Shown here: positions 45,937-53,412 of the stretch, piece after piece
Position numbering within the stretch: the stretch's first letter is position 1
How the letters are laid out: the number at the start of each line of letters is the position of its first letter
Assembly (NCBI GenBank): GCA_964572725.1
Contig: CAZNFW010000018.1
Span: 1 to 56,516 of the forward strand
Reading direction: 5' to 3'
Source: Rosettibacter sp964572725
Lineage (GTDB): Bacteria; Bacteroidota; Ignavibacteria; Ignavibacteriales; Melioribacteraceae
Length of the DNA stretch: 56,516 bases
Made by a program: the position numbers and the translations under genes
The notes under the pieces: generated by a model
The model's input: only the letters and a program-made list of their open reading frames with translations
Told to the model about the DNA's origin: nothing
Databases searched by the model: none

Positions 45937-48489
45937 CTAATGCAATATTAAACTATATTGTTCAATAGAATTTTTTATAAAATAAATTGTTGAATTTGTT
46001 AGATGAAAATAAAGAATTGTTATACCTACAGTAATTATAATAATTGAAATCCCATAAAAAAAGACTCTAACAGGATTTACTTCAAATAATACGCTTATTC
46101 CTTTGAAAATTCTTTGTAATATCCATAAAATCATGAGAATAGTAAAAGCAAGTATATAAATATTAAATTCGTTCATCATTAAAATTTTATAAAGAATTAA
46201 ATCTACAGGAAGAATTAATACAAATGGGAAAAATGACCAGATAACACTGAAATAAATACTTGAAAAATCAACTTTAGTTTTAATAAACATCGAAGAAATT
46301 TTTATAATAAAACTTATTGCCAAAATTTTAATAAAGAACAGAATGAAAAAATAAATAAAACACTCTTCTGGGTGCCATGCAAGATAACTTACTGAATTGA
46401 TTAACCATTTATGAGCAAATGAGAGTAAAATTTTTTCTAAAATAATGCTCGTTCTAAAATAATACAGAAGGATAGAAAACAGTAATGATATTGCTCCAAT
46501 TTCAATAAACATTAGTATAATTGTAAAAACACTTGATAAAATTCTGTGGTCTCTTAAATCTGCAAAGAAATTATATGGTCTAAATAATGCTCTCGAGCAA
46601 TCTTCTTTGAATTTTTTTCTCGAGTTAATTAAGATTCCAAAAATCAGTGATAAACCAAGCGCAATAAAAATGAAAAATAATTTGTTATCACTTTTGCTGA
46701 TGCCAATTGGAATAGTAACTTTTTGTTTGTTATTCTGTAATGCTTCAACTACTCTGTATGGCAAACTATTTAATTTGTTATTCTCAGTTAAACCAAGTTT
46801 ATAATAGATGTTGCTGCCGCCATACAACGAATGATAATTTACTGAATAATTAAAAATACTGTTTATAAAGTATCCGCTGAATTTTGTTTTTGAAATTGCT
46901 TCGATAAATTTTTCAAAATATTTTCCCTGTGCCTCAGAAGAATTTTTAACAAGATATCCTGAAGAACTTCCTACATAATTTGGATAGTTAACTTCGCAGA
47001 TAAAATATTTATTTGAAAGAATCCCTGACTCTTCTTCAATCTGTGAAATATTTTCAGGGGGATAGGAATAAAGTTCGATGCCAAGTAAATTTACATTAAA
47101 CTGATTATCAGAAGGGATTCCAACAAATGATGCATAAGTAAAAATATTTTTATCAATACTTTCCGATAAATTATTTATGAAATTTTTAGCAGCATATGAA
47201 TTTGGCAGATATGAACTGCCCAAACCAAAAATAATTGTATTCGAGTATTTTCTGTATCCAAGAACCAATTCTTTAAATCTGTTTTCAGCACGATTTTGAA
47301 ATTCTTTTTCTGACAAAATCTCATCAGGAACAGAATTTAATGGTAATTCAACTAAAGCAATTAAGCCTAACTGCTGACAATATTTTATTGCATATGGATT
47401 TGGATAAGCCTTAGCAAATCTAACGGCATTAAATCCAGAATTTTTTATAAATGTCAAATCATTTTTAATTTTTTCATAAGATGTGATTTTATTTAATGCA
47501 GCTTCGTCAATGTAGTAAGTTGTACCTTTGAAAGAAAATGGTAAATTATTCAAGTACAAATTGTTGTTATATTTTAAATCATAAATCCCAACTTCTCTAT
47601 TAACCTCATCAATTAATTGGTTGCCCAAATATAAATTCACACTGAATAAATATAATCTGGGATCTTCAGGTGACCATAAAGCAGGGTTTTGAATTGTAAA
47701 TTGAAATTGTCTTTTAATTTCTGATTTGTCATTAATAATAAAACTGAATTTTTGTGAAACTGCAGAAAAGTTTTTTGGTATTACATTAATTTCAACTCGA
47801 AGTTCATCTTTTTTATCTGGTGATGGATTTATTAATCGGAGATTTTTAATAATTGCATCAGCATTAACAAAAACTTCATTTTGTTTTTCGGGGAATGCAA
47901 AAGAATAATGAATTTCTGAAAAGTATGTATTGGGTATAAATTCTAAAAATACATCTCTTAAAATTCCAGCAGAAATTTTGGGGAATAAAAATCCAGTTTT
48001 TAAGGGGATTGTAATTTCATTATCATAGTATGAAATAACTTTTAAGGAAATTAAATTATTCGCATCGGGTTTTATAACATCTTTAGGGAGTTCAATCTCA
48101 AATGGAATTTCTGCACCGTATTTTTTAATTATGTTATACTTATTTATTGATATTTCAATAGAATTAAATATTCCGCCAAAACAAATTTTAATAGTATTTT
48201 TCTGGTAATCATCTTTTGAAATGAAAAATTTTTTTTCAAAAATTAGAGATTGAGTGCCTTCAAAAGAACAGGGTAATGAAATCGAACTTTTTTTTGTAGA
48301 GTAATCTTCTGTAAATACAGTCCAATTTTCATTAAATAAAACAAATTTTCTTGTTCTGGAAACATCATAATAAATTGAATCTTTAACAGTTTCAGAAAGA
48401 AGAGATTTAATCTTAATCTCAGAAAAGGAATTTGTATATAGTATTATTAAACTTAAAAGAGGGAGTAGAATTTTTGATTTTATATTCAT
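45937..48489 (-). CDS. GH2-like extracytoplasmic protein fused to a multi-pass membrane domain, probably not a normal glycosidase
   Basis: 850 residues. A signal peptide (MNIKSKILLPLLSLIILYTNSF) is followed by the glycoside hydrolase family 2 plan: a sugar-binding jelly roll (LPCSFEGTQSLIFEKKFFIS), an immunoglobulin-like domain, and a TIM barrel with FSFKGTTYYIDE and NSGFNAVRFAKAYPNPYAI. At the strand that normally ends in the NE acid-base pair the sequence is IIFGLGSSYLPN (near 424), so that Glu is missing; a Glu is present near 497 (FICEVNYPNYVG) where the nucleophile is expected. From about residue 614 there are six to seven membrane helices. The likely topology is an external GH2-like domain on a membrane base. 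It is upstream of smc by 10 bases. The function is unknown. Confidence 0.72.
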   Translation of the reverse strand: MNIKSKILLPLLSLIILYTNSFSEIKIKSLLSETVKDSIYYDVSRTRKFVLFNENWTVFTEDYSTKKSSISLPCSFEGTQSLIFEKKFFISKDDYQKNTIKICFGGIFNSIEISINKYNIIKKYGAEIPFEIELPKDVIKPDANNLISLKVISYYDNEITIPLKTGFLFPKISAGILRDVFLEFIPNTYFSEIHYSFAFPEKQNEVFVNADAIIKNLRLINPSPDKKDELRVEINVIPKNFSAVSQKFSFIINDKSEIKRQFQFTIQNPALWSPEDPRLYLFSVNLYLGNQLIDEVNREVGIYDLKYNNNLYLNNLPFSFKGTTYYIDEAALNKITSYEKIKNDLTFIKNSGFNAVRFAKAYPNPYAIKYCQQLGLIALVELPLNSVPDEILSEKEFQNRAENRFKELVLGYRKYSNTIIFGLGSSYLPNSYAAKNFINNLSESIDKNIFTYASFVGIPSDNQFNVNLLGIELYSYPPENISQIEEESGILSNKYFICEVNYPNYVGSSSGYLVKNSSEAQGKYFEKFIEAISKTKFSGYFINSIFNYSVNYHSLYGGSNIYYKLGLTENNKLNSLPYRVVEALQNNKQKVTIPIGISKSDNKLFFIFIALGLSLIFGILINSRKKFKEDCSRALFRPYNFFADLRDHRILSSVFTIILMFIEIGAISLLFSILLYYFRTSIILEKILLSFAHKWLINSVSYLAWHPEECFIYFFILFFIKILAISFIIKISSMFIKTKVDFSSIYFSVIWSFFPFVLILPVDLILYKILMMNEFNIYILAFTILMILWILQRIFKGISVLFEVNPVRVFFYGISIIIITVGITILYFHLTNSTIYFIKNSIEQYSLILH

Positions 48490-48560
48490 TTTTTACAATT
48501 GTTGTAAAATAAACCTCCAAATATATAAAAAATGAGAGGGCATATCAATTTGAATGGAAA

Positions 48561-48588
48561 GTATAAAAAGTCCGCTATTGAGCGGACT
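48561..48588 (-). terminator. Terminator overlapping the 3' end of tpiA
   Basis: AGTCCGCT (48569-48576) and AGCGGACT (48581-48588) form a perfect 8-bp stem with a tetraloop. On the minus strand it is followed by a T run (48569-48565). The tpiA stop (48575-48577) lies inside the hairpin, so the last codons of the gene also encode the terminator. Confidence 0.85.
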
Positions 48589-49333
48589 CTATAATTTTAA
48601 TGAACGAATCTGCTTTTAGACAGGCACCACCAACTAATGCTCCGTCAATATCTGGCTGCGACATTAAATCTTTAGAATTTTCTGGTTTTACGCTTCCACC
48701 ATATTGAATTATTAATTTTTCAGCAAATTCACGTGAATAAATTTGTGTAATTAATTCTCGAATAAATTTGTGCACTTCTTCAGCTTGTTCTGGAGTAGCA
48801 TTTCTGCCTGTTCCTATTGCCCAAACTGGTTCGTATGCTATAATTAAATTTTTCAGCTCATTTTCACTTAAATCAGCTAATCCCTCCCGGATTTGAGTTT
48901 CAACTACTTTGAAAGTCTCACCATTTTCTCTTTCCTGCAGTGTTTCTCCAATACAAAAAATAGGTTTCAAGCCATTAGATACAGCCGATTTAATTTTTTT
49001 ATTAATTAATTGATTTGATTCAAGAAAAATTGTTCTTCTTTCTGAATGGCCAAGTATAACATATTCACAACCAACACTTTTAAGCATAAGAGGAGAAATT
49101 TCACCTGTAAAAGCTCCGCTTGTTTCAAAATACATATTTTGCGCACCCAATTTTATAGGAGTATCTTTAATAAGTACATTTGCAGTTTCGAGTGAAGTAA
49201 ATGGGGGACAAATTATAACTTCTACATTAAGATTTTTTTCATTTAACCCTTTTTTGATTTCGTTAATTAAAGTAACTGATGAGTTGATATCATTATTCAT
49301 TTTCCAATTACCAGCAACTACTTTTTTTCGCAT
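48575..49333 (-). CDS. tpiA: Triosephosphate isomerase TpiA
   Basis: 252 residues. It interconverts dihydroxyacetone phosphate and glyceraldehyde-3-phosphate. Catalytic features are all present: the N-terminal Lys in AGNWKMNND, the catalytic His in ILGHSERRTIF, the catalytic Glu in IIAYEPVWAIGTG, and the phosphate loop IQYGGSVKPENS. It follows nifU by 34 bases. Its stop sits inside the terminator hairpin. Confidence 0.97.
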   Translation of the reverse strand: MRKKVVAGNWKMNNDINSSVTLINEIKKGLNEKNLNVEVIICPPFTSLETANVLIKDTPIKLGAQNMYFETSGAFTGEISPLMLKSVGCEYVILGHSERRTIFLESNQLINKKIKSAVSNGLKPIFCIGETLQERENGETFKVVETQIREGLADLSENELKNLIIAYEPVWAIGTGRNATPEQAEEVHKFIRELITQIYSREFAEKLIIQYGGSVKPENSKDLMSQPDIDGALVGGACLKADSFIKIIESAQ

Positions 49334-49367
49334 TTTTACTCTCTAATTTATTAATGGATAAGAATTT

Positions 49368-49619
49368 TCAGCTAACAGCTTCTACTCTGCGAATTCCAGG
49401 GACTTCACGAATTAATGCTCGTTCGACTCCTGCTCTTAAAGTCATTTGAGACATTGGGCAGTCAATACATGCCCCTGTTAATTTAACTTTAACAATACCT
49501 TCAGGTGTAACATTTACCAATTCAACATTGCCTCCATCTGCTTTAAGATAAGGTCTTATTGTTTCCAGTGCTTTTTCAACCTTCTCTTTTAGAGTATCAT
49601 TTTTGAGTGTATCACTCAT
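49368..49619 (-). CDS. NifU C-terminal-domain (Nfu-type) iron-sulfur protein
   Basis: 83 residues, a single Nfu domain: ALETIRPYLKADGGNVELV and LTGACIDCPMSQMTLRAGV with Cys51 and Cys54 (CxxC) that hold an assembling [4Fe-4S] cluster as a homodimer. It acts as a late-stage cluster carrier to apoproteins. The neighbour Mrp/ApbC upstream (16 bases) is also an Fe-S carrier, so this pair forms an Fe-S delivery unit. Confidence 0.92.
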   Translation of the reverse strand: MSDTLKNDTLKEKVEKALETIRPYLKADGGNVELVNVTPEGIVKVKLTGACIDCPMSQMTLRAGVERALIREVPGIRRVEAVS

Positions 49620-49635
49620 AATTACCTCAATTAAA

Positions 49636-50730
49636 TTAGTTTCCTAAAACTATTTCAATTTTAGGATTATTTTCTGAAAAATTATTTATGCTGATTTGTG
49701 CTGCAAGGTTCTGGCTAATTTCAAATATCTTTTTTGCTTCTTCGGTTTCCGGGTCAGCATAAACTATTGGTTTACCAGAATCACCGCCAGCACGTATATT
49801 GGGATTAATTGGTATTTGTCCAAGTAAAGGAACAGAAAGTTCTCTGGATAATTTTTCACCTCCGCCATTTCCAAATATATCATATTTTTTACCTGTATCA
49901 GGAGCTACGAAATAACTCATATTTTCAATAATTCCAAATATTGGAACATTGACACGTTGAAACATACGTATTGCTTTTTTTACATCAATTAACGCTACAT
50001 CTTGAGGTGTAGTAACAACTATAGCTCCGGTTAAAGGGATTGTTTGAACGAGTGTTAGTTGAATATCGCCAGTCCCCGGAGGCAAATCAAAAATCAAATA
50101 GTCAAGTTCACCCCAATTAACATCTGACATAAATTGCTTGATTGCCCCGCTTGCCATTGGTCCTCGCCAGATAACAGGCGCATCTTCATCTATTAGAAAT
50201 CCTATAGAAATTACTTTTATACCATAAGTTTCTAAAGGAATCATTTTCCCGGTTAATGTATCCTGATAAATTTGTGGTTCATTTTTAATTCCTAACATTA
50301 AAGGTATGCTCGGACCATAAATATCTGCATCTATTAAGCCAACTTTAGCACCAAGTTTTGATAATGCGACTGCTATATTTACGGCTACTGTGCTTTTACC
50401 AACGCCTCCCTTTCCGCTTGCAACTGCAATTGTATTTTTTACACCAGGTAGTATTGAATTTTTATTTATCGTTTTTGATTGAACATTTGAACTCATATTA
50501 ACTGTTACTTTTTCAATAGATGGAAAAGCTTTTTTAATTTCATCAATACATTCTTGTTTAATCTTATCTTTTAACGGACAGGCAGGAGTTGTAAGTTGAA
50601 TATCTAAATAAATCTCTGAATCATTAATTTTAATTTCTTTTACCATGTTAAGGCTTACAATATCACGATGCAAATCCGGGTCTATCACATTCCTTAAAAC
50701 TGTTTTAATATTATCTACACTTATATTCAT
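49636..50730 (-). CDS. Mrp/NBP35-family Fe-S carrier ATPase (ApbC)
   Basis: 364 residues from the ATG at 50730. An N-terminal MIP18/DUF59 domain (NVIDPDLHRDIVSLNMVKEI, TTPACPLKD) is followed by a deviant Walker A, VASGKGGVGKST, at about residues 104-114, then LIDADIYGPSIP and DLPPGTGDIQLTL. Mrp proteins bind and transfer Fe-S clusters. The frame extends eight codons upstream to an ATG at 50754, but only the ATG at 50730 has a ribosome binding site (GGAG, five bases before). The small upstream addition has no conserved sequence. It is divergent from the iron-regulator operon. Confidence 0.93.
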   Translation of the reverse strand: MNISVDNIKTVLRNVIDPDLHRDIVSLNMVKEIKINDSEIYLDIQLTTPACPLKDKIKQECIDEIKKAFPSIEKVTVNMSSNVQSKTINKNSILPGVKNTIAVASGKGGVGKSTVAVNIAVALSKLGAKVGLIDADIYGPSIPLMLGIKNEPQIYQDTLTGKMIPLETYGIKVISIGFLIDEDAPVIWRGPMASGAIKQFMSDVNWGELDYLIFDLPPGTGDIQLTLVQTIPLTGAIVVTTPQDVALIDVKKAIRMFQRVNVPIFGIIENMSYFVAPDTGKKYDIFGNGGGEKLSRELSVPLLGQIPINPNIRAGGDSGKPIVYADPETEEAKKIFEISQNLAAQISINNFSENNPKIEIVLGN

Positions 50731-50735
50731 AAATG

Positions 50736-50739
50736 CTCC
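50736..50739 (-). promoter_or_regulatory. Ribosome binding site deciding the mrp start
   Basis: On the minus strand GGAG is five bases before the ATG at 50730. The upstream ATG at 50754 has no such motif, which makes 50730 the start. Confidence 0.7.
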
Positions 50740-50848
50740 GTTATTTAAATACAAAAATAATAATTTCTTTAGTTACTACCTATTGAACGATAAAAATTTC
50801 ATTATGGTTCATAATTATTAATTTAAAATAAAAACTGCGGTAATAAAG

Positions 50849-50872
50849 ATAGTTTAATAAAATAGTTTAATA
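50849..50872 (+). repeat. Two copies of an 11-bp direct repeat in the iron-operon promoter region
   Basis: ATAGTTTAATA occurs at 50849-50859 and 50862-50872, 13 bases apart, in the divergent region between mrp and the DtxR-family gene. The exact repetition with short spacing may be a regulator site or part of a promoter; the high A/T content means it could also be chance. Confidence 0.4.
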
Positions 50873-50887
50873 TACTTGAAATTATAT

Positions 50888-50901
50888 TTAAGTATACTTA
50901 A
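50888..50901. promoter_or_regulatory. Candidate operator: perfect 14-bp palindrome before the DtxR-family gene
   Basis: TTAAGTATACTTAA is a perfect palindrome that ends 25 bases before the regulator ATG. A TATACTT half-site at 50871-50877 pairs with AAGTATA at 50890-50896, so half-sites overlap. Position and symmetry fit an autoregulatory site for the adjacent DtxR/MntR-like protein, which binds DNA as a dimer. Confidence 0.55.
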
Positions 50902-50926
50902 CTTTATTATAAAAATAAGATAAATT

Positions 50927-51595
50927 ATGTCAACGATATCGAAAGAAAATTATTTGAAATTGATTTATACTCACAGTATTGAAGGCAAAAATGCCGCTAC
51001 CTCTAAAATTGCAGAAAGACTTTCTATATCAAATTCTGCAATAAGTGACATGGCAAAAAAACTTGCCAATGAAGGTTTAATTTCATATACAAAGTATAAA
51101 GGTATGCGGCTTACAAAAGAAGGAGAAAAAGCTGCACTTAAAATTATTAGAAAACACAGAATCTGGGAAATGTTTTTATTAGAAGTACTTAAAATTCCAT
51201 GGAGCGAAATTCATGATGAGGCAGAAAAACTTGAGCATTATACTTCAGATTATCTAATTGATAAGATTGATGAATTTCTTGGGTATCCAGAAATTGATCC
51301 GCATGGGCATCCTATCCCTCGAAAGGATGGGACACTTCCTAAAATTTCTAAATTAATTCATATGAATTCTTGTGAAGCTGGAAAAGTTTATGAAATTGCT
51401 CAGGTTGATGATACAGATAGCAGACTAATAAAGTATTTGACAAAAATTGGTTTGGTTCTAAATACACCTTTTGAAGTTTATGATATTGTCTCTTTTGATA
51501 AGTCCATGGTAATTAAATTTGGTGGGAAAACTGTAACCGTTAGCGAAAAAATTGCAAAAAATGTTTTGGTAAGATTTGTAAAGAAAACAAGGTAG
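50927..51595 (+). CDS. DtxR/MntR-family metal-dependent transcriptional regulator
   Basis: 222 residues. A winged helix (ENYLKLIYTHSIEGKNAATS, AISDMAKKLANEGLISY) is followed by the metal-binding dimerisation domain with HRIWEMFL and IHDEAEKLEHYTSDYL, then a C-terminal SH3/FeoA-like domain (DSRLIKYLTKIGLVLNTPFEV). In EKLEH the residue three before Glu-His is Glu, as in MntR, and not Cys as in DtxR. The N-terminal ligand position (Asp8 in MntR, Met10 in DtxR) is Asn. Fe or Mn specificity is therefore open, though FeoB genes downstream favour iron. It is the first gene of the iron operon. Confidence 0.92.
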   Translation: MSTISKENYLKLIYTHSIEGKNAATSKIAERLSISNSAISDMAKKLANEGLISYTKYKGMRLTKEGEKAALKIIRKHRIWEMFLLEVLKIPWSEIHDEAEKLEHYTSDYLIDKIDEFLGYPEIDPHGHPIPRKDGTLPKISKLIHMNSCEAGKVYEIAQVDDTDSRLIKYLTKIGLVLNTPFEVYDIVSFDKSMVIKFGGKTVTVSEKIAKNVLVRFVKKTR

Positions 51596-51599
51596 ATTT

Positions 51600-52598
51600 A
51601 TGAATATTTTGATTTTTATATTAATAGGGTTAATAATAGTTCTAATTTTTAGAAAAAAGATAATAGAAAGATTTGTAAAAATTAGAAAGCAAAAAGAAAA
51701 AATCTTAATAGAAGATACACTCAAACATCTTTATGATGGGGAATATAATTCTTATCCCTGTTCAGTAGATAGTGTAAGTAAAAATTTATCGCTAAAAAGA
51801 GAAGATGCAAAAAAGCTAATAAATAGACTTCAAGAGCTTAACTTAATTAAAAATAAAGAAGGTGTTATTTCATTAACAAATTCTGGAAGGGATAATGCAC
51901 TTAAAGTTATTCGAATTCACAGATTGCTCGAAAGATATTTTGCAGAAAAGACAAGTTTTGACGAAAAACAATGGCATATATTAGCGGAAGAAAAAGAGCA
52001 TGAAATTAAAATTGAGGAAGCAAATAAAATTTCTGTTGAACTTGGCAATCCTTTAATTGATCCCCATGGAGATCCAATTCCTACAGAAAATGGAATAATC
52101 CATAAAGAGAAGAGCAAATTACTAAATGAATTAAAAGAAAATTCCTTTGCTCAAATTATTCATATTGAAGATGAACCTAAAGAAATATTTTCTACATTAA
52201 GTGGGCATCGAATTTATCCGGGTATGCAGCTGCATATTTTAAAGAATTCTGGTAATGATTTGTTAGTAGAAACCGAGGGAAGAACAATATTATTAACCTT
52301 AACAGAAGCAAAAAATATTAGTGTTAAAGAAATTGAAGAAGAAAATTTTTTTAAAGAAACAATTAAACCGTTGTCATCATTAAGTGTTGGAGAAGTAGCG
52401 GTAATTTCAAGTTTGTCAGCAGCTTTGAGAGGTCAACAAAGAAGAAGATTATTAGATTTAGGAATTGTACCGGGCACAAAAATTAAGGCTGTTCTTGAAA
52501 GTATTGGAAGAGACCCAATTGCATATGAAGTAAGAGATACATTAATAGCACTTCGCAGAAATCAATCTGATTATATTTTTGTCAAAGAGGTAAATTAA
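51600..52598 (+). CDS. Membrane-anchored DtxR-like protein with two FeoA domains
   Basis: 332 residues. It starts with one membrane helix (MNILIFILIGLIIVLIFRKK), then a DtxR-like winged helix (SVDSVSKNLSLKREDAKKL) and a dimerisation/metal region that keeps EEKEHEIKIEEA and DPHGDPIPTENG, as in the regulator upstream. Two FeoA-like SH3 domains follow: residues about 190-245 (YPGMQLHILKNSGNDLLVE) and about 255-332 (LSVGEVAVISSL ... RRRLLDLGIVPGTKIKA). The second is a standard FeoA. FeoA proteins work with FeoB in ferrous iron uptake. The membrane helix suggests it acts at FeoB rather than on DNA. It begins four bases after the regulator stop and ends one base before feoB. Confidence 0.83.
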   Translation: MNILIFILIGLIIVLIFRKKIIERFVKIRKQKEKILIEDTLKHLYDGEYNSYPCSVDSVSKNLSLKREDAKKLINRLQELNLIKNKEGVISLTNSGRDNALKVIRIHRLLERYFAEKTSFDEKQWHILAEEKEHEIKIEEANKISVELGNPLIDPHGDPIPTENGIIHKEKSKLLNELKENSFAQIIHIEDEPKEIFSTLSGHRIYPGMQLHILKNSGNDLLVETEGRTILLTLTEAKNISVKEIEEENFFKETIKPLSSLSVGEVAVISSLSAALRGQQRRRLLDLGIVPGTKIKAVLESIGRDPIAYEVRDTLIALRRNQSDYIFVKEVN

Positions 52599-52599
52599 A

Positions 52600-53394
52600 A
52601 TGGAAAAAGAATTAAATAAAAATTGTGTTAATTGTCCTGCTCATAATTTGAATCATCTTGTTAAGCTTGGTATTGATATGACTGATTATGATTATGTTGT
52701 TGCTCTGGCAGGGAATCCAAATACTGGTAAAAGTACTGTTTTTAATAACCTGACAGGATTAAAGCAGCATACGGGAAATTGGCCTGGAAAAACTGTAAGC
52801 AGAGCAGAAGGCGGTTTTATTTATGCCAATAAACGTTTTAAGATTGTCGATTTGCCGGGAACTTATTCTTTACTTTCAACAAGTACAGACGAAGAAATTG
52901 CACGTGACTTTATTTTATTTGGTCAACCAGACGTTACAATCATTGTTGTAGATGCAACAAAACTGGAAAGAAATCTTAATCTTGTTCTTCAAGTTTTAGA
53001 AATTACCGATAGAGCTGTGTTATGCCTGAATTTAATTGACGAAGCACAAAGACATGGCATTCAAATAGATGACAGATTGCTATCGAAAAAATTAGGAATA
53101 CCTGTAATACCAACAGCTGCAAGAGAAAAAATTGGTATTTCTGAATTATTAAAAATGATTTATGATGTAGCTACAGGAAATTATGTTTGCAGACCGTTCA
53201 GGGCAACAAATGATTTTCATAAACTTACATATGCAATAAACGAACTTGATAAAGAACTTCAAAAGTTATTTCCGAATCTTAATAATACAAGATGGATTGC
53301 TTTACGATTGCTCGAAGGAGACCAGAGAATAATTGACGCAGTTCGTTCGGGTGAAATTGGGAAAATAAAGTTAATAGAAAACATTTCTGCATAA
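52600..53394 (+). CDS. FeoB GTPase domain protein (split FeoB, N-terminal part)
   Basis: 264 residues. G1 is AGNPNTGKSTVFNNLTG, G2 is the Thr in GNWPGKT, G3 DLPGTYSL, G4 NLIDEA and G5 TAARE, so the G domain and the helical GDI-like part are complete. It starts with a cysteine motif CVNCPAH that FeoB proteins usually lack. The gene stops here in frame, and 18 bases later the membrane part begins with its own ribosome binding site (AGAAAGGA), so this is a true split FeoB. It should drive ferrous iron import with the next gene. Confidence 0.92.
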   Translation: MEKELNKNCVNCPAHNLNHLVKLGIDMTDYDYVVALAGNPNTGKSTVFNNLTGLKQHTGNWPGKTVSRAEGGFIYANKRFKIVDLPGTYSLLSTSTDEEIARDFILFGQPDVTIIVVDATKLERNLNLVLQVLEITDRAVLCLNLIDEAQRHGIQIDDRLLSKKLGIPVIPTAAREKIGISELLKMIYDVATGNYVCRPFRATNDFHKLTYAINELDKELQKLFPNLNNTRWIALRLLEGDQRIIDAVRSGEIGKIKLIENISA

Positions 53395-53412
53395 ACTCAG
53401 AAAGGATTAATT

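Noticed and set aside
50731..50754. Upstream ATG start for mrp
   Set aside because: It lacks a ribosome binding site; the ATG at 50730 has GGAG at five bases.
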